Position numbers and translations under genes: made by a program. Shown piece after piece: positions 1 to 7,157 of a DNA stretch of 27,309 nt (position 1 is the stretch's first letter; the number at the start of each line of letters is the position of its first letter). The stretch comes from Caenibius sp964466155. Lineage in GTDB: Bacteria > Pseudomonadota > Alphaproteobacteria > Sphingomonadales > Sphingomonadaceae. The stretch is from the NCBI GenBank assembly GCA_964466155.1, contig CAYXMY010000029.1:1-27309 (forward strand), written 5' to 3'. The notes under the pieces were generated by a model. It was not told the DNA's origin, made no database searches, and saw only the letters and a list, made by a program, of their open reading frames with translations.

Positions 1-1055
1 GCGAACCCGATTTCCCCACGCCGCCGCATGTGATCGCAGCCGCCAAGCAGGCGCTCGATGACGGGCAGACGCGGTACACCCCGGTCGCGGGCACCGCGCG
101 CCTGCGCGAAGCGGCAGCGCTGCATTTCCGGCGCGATCTTGGCATCGCCACCGAAGCGGAACAGGTGATCGTCTGCAATGGCGGCAAGCAGGCGATCTTC
201 AACGCCCTGCTCGCCACGATCAGCGCGGGCGAGGAAGTGATCGTGCCGGTGCCATGGTGGGTCAGCTATCCGCAGATCGTCCGCTTCGCGGGCGGCAAGG
301 CGGTGCCGCTGATCACGCACGCGCGCGACAATTTCCGGTTCGATGCAGCCGATCTCGAAGCGCTGATCACGCCGTCGACCCAATGGCTGCTGCTGAACAG
401 CCCCGGCAACCCCACCGGCGCGGTCTATCCCGCCGAAATGCTGCACGCGCTGGCCGCCGTGCTGCGCCGCCATCCGCAAGTGATGGTGCTGTCCGACGAT
501 ATCTATGCGCCGCTCAACTACACCGGTGCGCCGCATGCCACGCTGGCCGCGCTGTGCCCCGATCTGGCCGACCGGATCTGCACCGTCTCGGGCGTTTCCA
601 AGAGCCACGCGATGACCGGTTTCCGCATCGGCGTCGCCACCGGGCCGCAATGGCTGATCGACGGGATGGTGCGGCTGCAATCCAATTCCACTGGCAATCC
701 CTGCTCGATCAGCCAGGCAGCGGCAGTGGCGGCGTTCGAAGGGCCGCAGGATTTCCTCGCCGACTGGCGCGAACGGTTCCGCACCCGGCGCGACAAGGTG
801 GTGGCTGCGATCAACGCGGTGCCGGGCCTTTCCACCCCCACGCCCGATGGCGCGTTCTACTGCTATATCGACGCCGCGCCACTGATGGAACGGTTCGGCG
901 ATGACGGGAAACTGGCACTGCATCTGCTCGATCACGGGGTCGCCGTTGTCGCCGCCTCGGCCTTCGGCGGGAAGGACGGCTTCCGCATCAGCTTCGCCGC
1001 CGACGATGCCGTGCTGGACGAAGCCTTGGCCCGAATCGCCGCGGCGCTGGCATGA
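1..1055 (+). CDS. Pyridoxal-phosphate aminotransferase, class I/II (aspartate aminotransferase type), 5' end missing
   Basis: Transfers amino groups between an amino acid and a 2-oxo acid using PLP in the cytoplasm; the best guess for substrate is aspartate/2-oxoglutarate. The reading frame is open from base 3 and already reads GEPDFPTPPHV, the conserved N-terminal substrate loop of class I gamma-type aspartate aminotransferases, so the gene starts outside the window and the GTG at 30 is internal. Numbering from that GTG: RYTPVAG near 15-21, NSPGNPTG at 123-130, the SDDIY block near 155-159, and VSKSHAMTGFR with the Schiff-base lysine at 191. A GFRISFA motif near the C-terminus carries the carboxylate-binding arginine. 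The stop overlaps the next start by four bases (ATGA), so the two genes are probably translationally coupled. Related enzymes for aromatic or other amino acids share these motifs, so the exact substrate is open. Confidence 0.9.
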   Translation, partial: EPDFPTPPHVIAAAKQALDDGQTRYTPVAGTARLREAAALHFRRDLGIATEAEQVIVCNGGKQAIFNALLATISAGEEVIVPVPWWVSYPQIVRFAGGKAVPLITHARDNFRFDAADLEALITPSTQWLLLNSPGNPTGAVYPAEMLHALAAVLRRHPQVMVLSDDIYAPLNYTGAPHATLAALCPDLADRICTVSGVSKSHAMTGFRIGVATGPQWLIDGMVRLQSNSTGNPCSISQAAAVAAFEGPQDFLADWRERFRTRRDKVVAAINAVPGLSTPTPDGAFYCYIDAAPLMERFGDDGKLALHLLDHGVAVVAASAFGGKDGFRISFAADDAVLDEALARIAAALA

Positions 1056-1744
1056 GCGGCCCCATGGACCTGATGTCTCGCATCCTGTTCGAAGACGGCG
1101 AAGCGCTGGTGATCGACAAGCCCGGTGGCCTCCCTATCGAGCGCCCCCGCAAGGGCGGCCCCAGTTTGGAAGATCATCTCGAAACGCTGAAGCTCGGTTT
1201 CCAGCGCCCGCCAGTGGCCGCGCACCGGATCGATACCGACACGTCCGGCTGCCTGCTCTTGGCCCGCAATCCGCGCGCGCTGAAACGCTTTGCCGCCGCC
1301 TTCGAAGCGCGGCAGGTGGAAAAGGTCTATATCGGCCTCGTCGCGGGTGAAGTGGCGGAAGAGGAAGGGACGATCGAATTATCCCTGTCCAAGATCAGTT
1401 CGGCCAGCGGCGGCTGGAAAATGATCCCGGCGAAGAAGGGCAAGCCTTCCGTCACCCACTGGCGGCGGCTGTCCGTGCACCGGGGGCTGACGGCCATCGA
1501 ATTTCGCCCGCTGACAGGCCGCACGCACCAGATTCGCGTCCATGCGGCGGCGGGTCTTGGCCACGCGCTACTGGGCGATCCGGTCTATGGACGGGCCGAT
1601 CCGCGCGCCGGCCGCACCATGCTCCACGCCCATGCGCTGTCGCTCCCCCGCGATGGCAAGCCGCCCATCGCCGCCGTGGCGCCCCTGCCCGCCGATTTCC
1701 TCGCGCTGGGAATCGCGCTGGACGGGGCCAACACCCAGGCATGA
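1052..1744 (+). CDS. RluA-family RNA pseudouridine synthase
   Basis: Isomerises specific uridines in rRNA or tRNA to pseudouridine. The 230-aa protein has the family core: the VIDKPGGLP entry motif at about 20-28, HRIDTDTSG at 58-66 with the catalytic aspartate D61, and LTGRTHQIRVH at about 154-164. There is no N-terminal S4 RNA-binding domain, so it resembles the short RluA/RluC-like paralogues rather than RluD. The target uridine cannot be told from sequence alone. The start is the ATG at 1052, inside the stop of the upstream aminotransferase, and arfB begins 18 bases after its end, suggesting one transcript. Confidence 0.88.
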   Translation: MSGPMDLMSRILFEDGEALVIDKPGGLPIERPRKGGPSLEDHLETLKLGFQRPPVAAHRIDTDTSGCLLLARNPRALKRFAAAFEARQVEKVYIGLVAGEVAEEEGTIELSLSKISSASGGWKMIPAKKGKPSVTHWRRLSVHRGLTAIEFRPLTGRTHQIRVHAAAGLGHALLGDPVYGRADPRAGRTMLHAHALSLPRDGKPPIAAVAPLPADFLALGIALDGANTQA

Positions 1745-1762
1745 GGCCGGCGTGAGCCCGAT

Positions 1763-2173
1763 GTGAGCGAGAACAGCGCCGTATCCCGCGCGCTGGCGCT
1801 GGCGGAAGAAAGCTTCATCGCCTCGTCCGGCCCCGGCGGACAGAACGTCAACAAAGTGGCCACCGCCGTGCAATTGCGGCTGGACGTTTTCGCCCTGCGC
1901 CTGCCGCCGCCGGTGTTCCACCGGCTGAAGGCTCTCGCAGGCAGCAGGATGACCGCCAGGGGCGAAATCGTGCTGACCGCGCGCACCCACCGCACGCAGG
2001 ACGCGAATCGGGCCGAAGCCAGGGCGCGCCTGGCCGATCTGATCGCCAAGGCGGAAACCGCGCCTGCCAAGCGCAAGAAGTCGCAATTGAACCGCGTGGG
2101 CAAGCAGAAGCGGCTCGACGGCAAGAAAATCCGCGGCACGGTGAAGGCCAATCGCGGCAAGGTGGACTGGTAG
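1763..2173 (+). CDS. arfB: Alternative ribosome-rescue factor ArfB (peptidyl-tRNA hydrolase, YaeJ/ICT1 family)
   Basis: Releases nascent chains from ribosomes stalled at the 3' end of broken mRNAs, a backup to tmRNA. The 136-aa protein carries SGPGGQNVNK at 22-31 with the catalytic GGQ (25-27). It ends in a long lysine/arginine-rich tail (about 100-136, containing KRKKSQLNR and VGKQKR), which in the family threads into the empty mRNA channel. It lacks the extra domains of RF1/RF2, and the length is normal for ArfB. The start is GTG at 1763. An ATG two bases earlier (1761) runs straight into TGA and cannot serve. It follows the RluA gene by 18 bases. The GGQ plus basic tail makes the assignment firm. 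Confidence 0.92.
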   Translation: MSENSAVSRALALAEESFIASSGPGGQNVNKVATAVQLRLDVFALRLPPPVFHRLKALAGSRMTARGEIVLTARTHRTQDANRAEARARLADLIAKAETAPAKRKKSQLNRVGKQKRLDGKKIRGTVKANRGKVDW

Positions 2174-2300
2174 CGCCCGCTCCGCTTGACTTTTGCCCCG
2201 GCCTGCCGCAATGGCCCGGCCCTGTAGGGGCGGTGCCGCGTGCGCCGCTTTCGTATTTTTTCGGCCATAGACCGGCCTCACAGGAATTTAGGAATACGCC

Positions 2301-2468
2301 ATGGCGAAGCCCGCAACCGTCAAGATCAAGCTGGTCTCCACCGCCGACACCGGCTTCTTCTACGTGACCAAGAAAAATCCGCGCAACATCACGGAAAAGC
2401 TCAGCTTCCGTAAGTACGATCCGGTTGCGCGCAAGCACGTGGAATTCAAGGAAGCCAAGATCAAGTAA
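2301..2468 (+). CDS. rpmG: 50S ribosomal protein L33
   Basis: A 55-aa protein of the large ribosomal subunit, beginning MAKPATVKIKLVST and ending EFKEAKIK. It has the L33 pattern GFFYVTKKNPRN followed by KLSFRKYDPVARKHVEF. It has no cysteine pairs, so it is the zinc-free (C-) form that is usual in Proteobacteria. An AGGAA element ends about eight bases before the ATG. It stands alone, with 127 bases before it and 74 after. It is a full-length gene, and there is no sign of a second zinc-binding copy in the window. Confidence 0.95.
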   Translation: MAKPATVKIKLVSTADTGFFYVTKKNPRNITEKLSFRKYDPVARKHVEFKEAKIK

Positions 2469-2542
2469 GAGCCCTTCACAGGGTTCACACCAAGTTCAAG
2501 CCCGCTACATTAGCGCTTCCCCGCATCCGTAGCGCAAAGGGC

Positions 2543-3211
2543 ATGAACGACTTGATGACGTCTTCGAAAAAACCGATTCGCTGGGCCATGGCGGCATGCG
2601 TCGCCATGGCTATTCCTGTTGCCGCGTTCGTTGCACCGGCTGTCTCCGCGCAGGATGCACAGAACGCCGAAGTGGATCGCGCGGTGGCAGCCTTGCGCGC
2701 CATTTCCACCATGCGCGCCGATTTCGTCCAGACCGACCGCAACGGGCAGAGCATTTCCGGCGTGCTGACGCTGAAGCGCCCCGGCAAGATTCGTTTCGAA
2801 TACGAAAAGAGCGTGCCGATGCTGATCGTCGGCGATGGCAAGGCGCTCACCGTGGTCGATTACGAGGTCAAGCAGGTGCAGCGCTGGCCGATCAAGAACA
2901 GCCCGCTGGGGGCATTGCTCGATCCCAATCGCGATGTCGCCCGGTTCGGCAAGCTGATCGCCACCGGCAATCCCGATGTCACCAGCATCGAAGTGCGCGA
3001 TGCCAAGCATCCCGAATATGGCCGGATCACGCTGGTGTTCGTCCGCAATGCCAGCGCGCCCGGCGGGATGGAACTGGTCAGTTGGGTCGCGCTCGATTCG
3101 CAGAGCAAGCGCACCACCATCCGGCTGTCGAATCAACGGTACGGCGTGGCCGTGGCTGACAATATTTTCACCTATCGCGACCCCCGTCCGGCAGGTCGTC
3201 GCACGCCATAA
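2543..3211 (+). CDS. lolA: LolA-family outer-membrane lipoprotein carrier protein (periplasmic)
   Basis: In the Lol pathway, LolA accepts mature lipoproteins from the LolCDE complex and shuttles them across the periplasm. The 222-aa protein has a Sec signal peptide: basic start, hydrophobic stretch about 14-33, and probable cleavage after VSA at 36. The mature part shows the LolA pattern: an N-terminal helix with MRADFVQTDRNG, then SGVLTLKRPGKIRFEY, a DGKALTVVDYEVKQV strand pair, and PLGALLDP near the middle. The ATG at 2543 is used; ATG 2555 would give a shorter signal peptide and is possible. It sits 74 bases after rpmG. LolA-like proteins with other cargo exist, so the role in lipoprotein sorting is inferred from family membership. 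Confidence 0.85.
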   Translation: MNDLMTSSKKPIRWAMAACVAMAIPVAAFVAPAVSAQDAQNAEVDRAVAALRAISTMRADFVQTDRNGQSISGVLTLKRPGKIRFEYEKSVPMLIVGDGKALTVVDYEVKQVQRWPIKNSPLGALLDPNRDVARFGKLIATGNPDVTSIEVRDAKHPEYGRITLVFVRNASAPGGMELVSWVALDSQSKRTTIRLSNQRYGVAVADNIFTYRDPRPAGRRTP

Positions 3212-3265
3212 CCGGATCAACGCGGGAACGTGCGGGCGGAGCGGCAAAATGAATCGCCCCGTTCA

Positions 3266-3294
3266 TTGAAGAGCAAGCCACGCTCCCCTATCTA
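3266..3294 (+). promoter_or_regulatory. Predicted promoter for the small RNA candidate
   Basis: TTGAAG at 3266-3271 and TATCTA at 3289-3294 are separated by 17 bases. The -35 is close to consensus and the -10 is only a partial match. The predicted start, about 3300-3301, falls just before the helix that opens the structured segment. No promoter assay is available, and this is pattern matching only. Confidence 0.3.
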
Positions 3295-3300
3295 TCTCCT

Positions 3301-3424
3301 TGCAAGGCGGATCGAGGCGGGTTTCCCCCCTGTTGCCCTGGCCTCTTCCCCAAGGCCGCCTTGTCAGCGTGACGAACGCTCGAACGAACCCTCGCCCCTA
3401 TTTGCCCCCGGGGCGAGGGTTTAT
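3301..3424 (+). ncRNA. Candidate structured small RNA between lolA and xth
   Basis: This stretch has no convincing ORF but shows ordered dyads. CAAGGCGG (3303-3310) pairs perfectly with CCGCCTTG (3356-3363). GAGGC (3314-3318) pairs with GCCTC (3341-3345) inside it. The loops are C-rich (runs of C at about 3325-3330 and 3348-3351). A strong terminator-like hairpin follows at 3387-3421, and a plausible promoter lies just upstream. The predicted transcript is about 125 nt. I do not recognise SRP RNA, 6S or tmRNA signatures in it. The alternative reading is that it is the 3' UTR of lolA ending in that gene's terminator. Confidence 0.35.
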
Positions 3425-3430
3425 CGTTTC
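3387..3430 (+). terminator. Rho-independent terminator, 12-bp stem
   Basis: Bases 3387-3398 (AACCCTCGCCCC) and 3410-3421 (GGGGCGAGGGTT) form a perfect 12-bp inverted repeat with an 11-base loop. A T-rich stretch (TTATCGTTT) follows. It ends the lolA transcript and/or the small RNA candidate and insulates xth. Confidence 0.65.
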
Positions 3431-3485
3431 CTTCACATACCCAACGGATCGCGCATCGTTGCAAGCCGCGCGCGCCTCCCGGCGC

Positions 3486-3527
3486 TTTTTCGCAAAACCG
3501 GTTCCCACTTTTGCGTGCGATGCTCTA
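3486..3527. repeat. Intergenic dyad repeat of a kind common in alphaproteobacterial genomes
   Basis: The segment contains CGCAAAA (3491-3497), an 11-base spacer with ACCGGTTCCCAC-type sequence, and TTTTGCG (3509-3515), then GCGATGCTCTA. The 7-bp arms are perfect. From memory, near-identical elements occur many times in intergenic regions of Rhizobiales and Sphingomonadales. It ends 10 bases before the xth start codon, so it probably lies in the xth 5' leader. Only one copy is visible in this window, so the repeat status rests on recall, not on a search. Confidence 0.45.
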
Positions 3528-3537
3528 AAGCCCGCCC

Positions 3538-4329
3538 ATGGTCACGATTGCCACTTGGAATATCAATTCGGTCCGGCTCCGGATCGATCAGGTCGAACGC
3601 TTCCTCACGGAACAGGCGCCCGATGTGCTGTGCCTGCAGGAAATCAAGGTGGCGGAGCATCTGTTCCCGCACGAAACCTTTGAGAAGCTGGGCTACACCC
3701 ACCGCGCCGTGCATGGGCAGAAAGGCTATCACGGCGTCGCGACGGTGAGCCGCATTCCCCTGCGCGAATATTCGCGGCACGATTGGCAGGACAATGGCGA
3801 AGCCCGCCATGTCGGCGTCGAACTGCTCGGCCCGGGGCAGGGCGTGCTGCTGGAAAACGTCTATATCCCCGCGGGCGGAGACGTGCCCGACCGGACGCTG
3901 AACCCCAAGTTCGGCCAGAAGCTCGATTTTCTCGAACGGATGACGCGCTGGTCCGATACGCTCGACCGGCCGACCATCCTGACGGGCGATTTCAACATCG
4001 CCCCGCTGGAATGCGACGTTTACAGCCACAAGGCATTGCTGAAAGTCGTCAGCCACACGCCGGTGGAAGTGGAAACGCTGGGTCGCCTTGCCGATGCGCA
4101 TGGCTGGGTCGATCTTGGGCGCAAGCATATCCCCGCACCCGAACGCAATTACACCTGGTGGAGCTATCGTTCCTACTGGCGGCAGAAGGATCAGGGCCGC
4201 AGGCTGGACCATATGTGGGCCTCCCCCGATCTCGCCGCGCAATCCACCACGCACCGCTTCGTGGAAGATACGCGCCGCTGGGATCAACCGAGCGACCATG
4301 TGCCGCTAATCACGGAATTTTCGCTGTGA
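3538..4329 (+). CDS. xth: Exodeoxyribonuclease III (AP endonuclease)
   Basis: Repairs DNA by cutting at abasic sites and removing nucleotides 3'->5' from duplex ends. The 263-aa protein is a complete endonuclease/exonuclease/phosphatase fold: ATWNINS at 5-11 (metal-site N8), LQEIK at 33-37 (E35), TGDFNIAP at 149-156 (D151, N153), RLDHMWAS at 222-229 (D224) and the C-terminal SDHVPL at 252-257 (catalytic D253-H254). The length is normal for the family. The ATG at 3538 fits the first beta strand exactly. The stop TGA overlaps the GTG start of ribA (GTGA), so DNA repair and riboflavin genes share a transcript here, together with the downstream acetyltransferase. Confidence 0.94.
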   Translation: MVTIATWNINSVRLRIDQVERFLTEQAPDVLCLQEIKVAEHLFPHETFEKLGYTHRAVHGQKGYHGVATVSRIPLREYSRHDWQDNGEARHVGVELLGPGQGVLLENVYIPAGGDVPDRTLNPKFGQKLDFLERMTRWSDTLDRPTILTGDFNIAPLECDVYSHKALLKVVSHTPVEVETLGRLADAHGWVDLGRKHIPAPERNYTWWSYRSYWRQKDQGRRLDHMWASPDLAAQSTTHRFVEDTRRWDQPSDHVPLITEFSL

Positions 4330-5414
4330 ACCCAACGCCCGCTGGCGAAGACAGGGGGCCGAGCGCATCGCGCCGGGTGGCGCAGGCGATCGACGCCTTG
4401 CGCCACGGCTGGCCGCTGGCCATGGCCGGCGGGCCGGTGCTGCTGCCCGTGGAAACCGCCATCGCCAGCGGGGCGCAATCCGCTGACATGCTGATTTCCG
4501 CCGCACGCGCGGCCACGCTCAAACTAGCCAACCAGCGCGAAGCGGCGGAACCGCATGCCCCGGTGCTGATTCGCGGGGCGGAACCGTTCACCCTGGCCAC
4601 GGCGCGCCCCATCGCCGATCCCGCGCTCGATCTCAGTAATCCGCTCAAAGGGCCGTTCCTTGCCGAACCGCTCGACTGGCGCACCACCGCCACCGCCGCG
4701 ATGGAACTTGCGCGGCTGGCCGGCGTGCTGCCCGCCTTCATGGTCGATCCGGCGGGCGCGGGCGAAGCGCAAGCCGTCAGCGCGAGCGATCTCGCGGCGT
4801 GGAAGGACATGGCGCATCTCACCATCGCCACCCGCGCACGCCTGCCGGTGGCGGCGTGCGACAGCGCCGAAATCGTCGCCTTCCGCAGCGCGGACGATCT
4901 GCGCGAGCATGTGGCGCTGATTATCGGCCGCCAATCGGGCGACCGGGCGCCGCTGGTCCGGCTCCACTCCGAATGTCTGACGGGCGATATCCTCGGCAGC
5001 CTCAAATGCGATTGCGGCCCGCAACTCGATGCCGCGCTACGCGCAATGGCGGAAGAGGCGGAGCAGGGCGGTTGGGGCGTACTGCTCTATCTACGGCAGG
5101 AAGGGCGCGGGATCGGCCTGATCAACAAGCTGCGCGCCTATCGCCTGCAGGATCAAGGCTTCGATACGGTGGACGCCAATCGCCGCCTGGGCCTGCCCGA
5201 TGAGGCGCGCGATTTCCCTGTCGCGGCCCGCATGCTCGCCCTCCTGGGCGTTCCCGCGATCCGGCTGATGACCAACAATCCGGCCAAGGTGGAAGCGCTC
5301 GCCGCCGAAGGGGTGACAATTGCCGAACGCGTCCCCCATCAGTTACCGCCCAACCCACACAATGCCCGCTATCTGGCAACCAAGCGGGACCGGTCGGGGC
5401 ATCTGCTGAAATGA
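4326..5414 (+). CDS. ribA: GTP cyclohydrolase II with a degenerate RibB-like N-terminal domain
   Basis: The first step of riboflavin synthesis: opens GTP to 2,5-diamino-6-ribosylamino-4-pyrimidinone 5'-phosphate, releasing formate and pyrophosphate. The C-terminal half (about 180-362) is a normal RibA. VRLHSECLTGDILGSLKCDC at 211-230 has the three zinc cysteines C217, C228 and C230, followed by YLRQEGRGIGL at 255-265 and LMTNNPAKVEAL at 314-325. Residues 17-172 resemble 3,4-dihydroxybutanone-phosphate synthase in order (AIDALRHGWP, then TATAAMELARLAGVLPA, then DLAAWKDMAHLTIAT). They lack its acidic EDREN motif, and the RxGHTEA histidine site reads WRTTATA, so this half is probably inactive. 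The start is GTG 4326, overlapping the xth stop; the open frame continues upstream only as an xth shadow. The stop overlaps the next ATG by four bases. Confidence 0.9.
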   Translation: MNPTPAGEDRGPSASRRVAQAIDALRHGWPLAMAGGPVLLPVETAIASGAQSADMLISAARAATLKLANQREAAEPHAPVLIRGAEPFTLATARPIADPALDLSNPLKGPFLAEPLDWRTTATAAMELARLAGVLPAFMVDPAGAGEAQAVSASDLAAWKDMAHLTIATRARLPVAACDSAEIVAFRSADDLREHVALIIGRQSGDRAPLVRLHSECLTGDILGSLKCDCGPQLDAALRAMAEEAEQGGWGVLLYLRQEGRGIGLINKLRAYRLQDQGFDTVDANRRLGLPDEARDFPVAARMLALLGVPAIRLMTNNPAKVEALAAEGVTIAERVPHQLPPNPHNARYLATKRDRSGHLLK

Positions 5415-5914
5415 ACACAATCATCATACGGCCCGAACGGCCCGGCGACGATGCGGCGATTGCCGCGCTGACGGCGGAGGCTTTCCGCGATGCGCCCCAT
5501 AGCGACGGATCGGAAGCCGCGATCGTCGCCCGCCTGCGCGCCGATGGCGATCTGGCGCTGTCGCTGGTGGCCGAAGCGGGCGGCGCACTGACCGGTCATA
5601 TCGCGTTCTCCCCCGTATGCATCGGCGGCAATAGCGCATCAGGCTGGTATGGCCTCGGCCCGGTGTCAGTCGTTCCCGCCCGGCAGGGCGAAGGGATCGG
5701 CGGGGCGCTGATCGCCGAAGGCTTTGCCCGCTTGCAGGCCATGGGCGCGAAGGGCTGCGTGGTGCTGGGCGATCCGGCCTATTATGGCCGCTTCGGCTTC
5801 GCGCACGATCCGCAGCTTATCTACCCCGGCCCGCCGCCGGAATATTTCCAGCGAATCGTGTTCGCCGGAGAGCCACCGGCGGGCGAAGTGCGCTACGCCG
5901 CCGCATTCGGATAA
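5411..5914 (+). CDS. GNAT-family N-acetyltransferase (YhbS-like)
   Basis: Predicted to move an acetyl group from acetyl-CoA to an unknown amine. The 167-aa protein starts IIIRPERPGDDAAIAAL, a typical GNAT first strand and helix. It has the acetyl-CoA loop in VVPARQGEGIGGALIAEGF (about 92-110, Q/RxxGxG/A pattern), then CVVLGDPAYYGRFGF, a signature of the YhbS (COG3153) group. The ATG at 5411 overlaps the ribA stop, placing it third in the xth-ribA operon. Nothing indicates the substrate, and a link to riboflavin or repair is only positional. Confidence 0.85.
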   Translation: MNTIIIRPERPGDDAAIAALTAEAFRDAPHSDGSEAAIVARLRADGDLALSLVAEAGGALTGHIAFSPVCIGGNSASGWYGLGPVSVVPARQGEGIGGALIAEGFARLQAMGAKGCVVLGDPAYYGRFGFAHDPQLIYPGPPPEYFQRIVFAGEPPAGEVRYAAAFG

Positions 5915-5984
5915 TCTCCCAACCGCGCCATAACCCCTCAATCCGGGCAGCAGAGTGCGCCTCTATTTTCCTGCACAGGCGCAA

Positions 5985-6983
5985 TCAGCGTTTTTCGAAG
6001 CGCCTGATGCCCGGCCCCAGGGTGTTCTGCCCGATCTCCAGCCGGTTGCCTGACCAGTCGGCGACAAAGACCGTGCTCCACGGGACCTTCGGGGCAAGGC
6101 GGGCATCGTTCCCGGCGATGACCAGCCCATCGGCGCTGTTCTTACGCTCTTCCGCGGCCACCGCGATGAGCGCGGAATGGTTTTCGTGATCCGGGCCTTG
6201 CACGAACCAGTTGTTGACGATCTGCCCGGTTGAGCCGGACGGCAGATCGATCATGTAATTGCTGCCCCGCCCCTGCGAATCGTCGAAGCTGTTGCCCGCG
6301 ATCTCCACCTTGACCGAGCGGCTCTTGAGATAGTGGCCACCGGCTCCGCGTTCGAACCGGCTGCGCGTCACCCGAAGCAAGCCATAGTCACCGACGTAGA
6401 TCCCATGCGCACAGCCGCCCGAATAGGCGCAAGTGCCGAGATTGGTGAAAGTCGAACGATCCACCACGATCCGGCCATTGCGATCCGCGCCGGTGAGGAT
6501 GCCTTCCTGGCTATCCTTGAACCAGCTCTGCGCGACGGTGAGATTGCCCTTTTCCAGCCGGATGCCCGCGCCGTTGCCATCGGACGATTCCATGTTCTGG
6601 AACGTGATGCCGGAAACGGAAGCGTTATAGCCGCGCAGCACCAGCGCCGCCTTGTCCTCGCACACGGCGTGGTCGAAAACCGTCTTCCCCGGCTGCGTGG
6701 CAAGATAGGTGACATCGCCCTGCGTCTGCACCGCGCAATCGGCGTAGCGGCCCGGCGCAATCGCAATCGTACCCTTGCCGCCGCCAATCGCGTCCACCGC
6801 ATCCTGCAGCCGGTCAAACCCCCGCCCCGTTTCCTTGACCGTGTAGGGGCTGCCGCGCGTCTGCGCGATCAGGCTCTGGACGGGCAGCGCGGCAAGCGAC
6901 ACCGCGGCCAGCAACGGGACCAGCACCGCCGCGCGGGGCGCAGCCGGGCAATGCGAACGGGGGGTATGGTCAGGCTTCGTCAT
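5985..6983 (-). CDS. Exported right-handed parallel beta-helix protein
   Basis: A 332-aa protein with an N-terminal signal peptide: a long polar start, hydrophobic stretch about 18-39, and probable cleavage after LIA at 40. The mature part has repeated strand-turn units of the pectate-lyase/PbH1 type, visible as spaced N/G-rich turns such as VSGITFQNMESSDGNGAGIRL, LTVAQSWFKDSQEGILTG, IVVDRSTFTNLGTCAYSGG, LRVTRSRFERG, VEIAGNSFDDS and LVIAGNDARL. Such folds often bind or cleave polysaccharides, but no catalytic signature could be assigned. Several cysteines (in DCAVQ, AVCEDK and CAYSGGCAHG) could form disulfides, consistent with a periplasmic or extracellular site. It is a single gene, divergent from the small gene at 7158. 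The ATG at 6983 has no clear ribosome binding site but is the only start that keeps the signal peptide. Confidence 0.75.
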   Translation of the reverse strand: MTKPDHTPRSHCPAAPRAAVLVPLLAAVSLAALPVQSLIAQTRGSPYTVKETGRGFDRLQDAVDAIGGGKGTIAIAPGRYADCAVQTQGDVTYLATQPGKTVFDHAVCEDKAALVLRGYNASVSGITFQNMESSDGNGAGIRLEKGNLTVAQSWFKDSQEGILTGADRNGRIVVDRSTFTNLGTCAYSGGCAHGIYVGDYGLLRVTRSRFERGAGGHYLKSRSVKVEIAGNSFDDSQGRGSNYMIDLPSGSTGQIVNNWFVQGPDHENHSALIAVAAEERKNSADGLVIAGNDARLAPKVPWSTVFVADWSGNRLEIGQNTLGPGIRRFEKR

Positions 6984-7094
6984 GGCATGACGCTATCACG
7001 CAAACCTCGCCAGGTGCGGTTCTATTCGGGGGGCCGCCCCACAACGGCACATTCCGCATCGTCGCCCATGGAGCCGCATACGGCGGCAGGCCGT

Positions 7095-7129
7095 TTGATC
7101 ACGATCAATTTGTCTGGCGGATATCCGCC
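7095..7129. promoter_or_regulatory. Pair of dyads in a divergent intergenic region (possible operators)
   Basis: TTGATC-AC-GATCAA (7095-7108) and the perfect 14-bp palindrome GGCGGATATCCGCC (7116-7129) lie 8 bases apart. They sit between the divergent genes starting at 6983 and 7158. Their spacing and location suit binding of one or two dimeric regulators. No known regulator motif is recognised. Confidence 0.3.
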
Positions 7130-7157
7130 CTATGCCTTGACCTGTCAGGAGAGGCGC

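Noticed and set aside
2186..2214. TTGACT upstream of rpmG as a promoter
   Set aside because: The -35 is good, but the best -10 at 17 bases is CAATGG, too far from consensus to list as a feature.
3230..3748. Plus-strand frames (3230-3748, 3300-3683) spanning the lolA-xth gap
   Set aside because: They run through the terminator hairpin and the intergenic repeat into xth in a different frame. They have no ribosome binding site, and the composition is Arg/Pro/Ser-rich noise.
3783..4325. N-terminal extension of the ribA frame back to 3783
   Set aside because: It overlaps xth out of frame. The GTG at 4326, overlapping the xth stop, gives the expected protein.
5944..5984. TGCGCCT...AGGCGCA inverted repeat between the convergent acetyltransferase and beta-helix genes
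   Set aside because: A 7-bp stem with a 14-base loop and no T-run is too weak to call a terminator, although the position would suit one.
6333..7157. Upstream extension of the 56-aa gene's frame across the beta-helix gene
   Set aside because: It is antisense to the beta-helix gene. The strong Shine-Dalgarno at 7148-7155 marks the true start at 7158.
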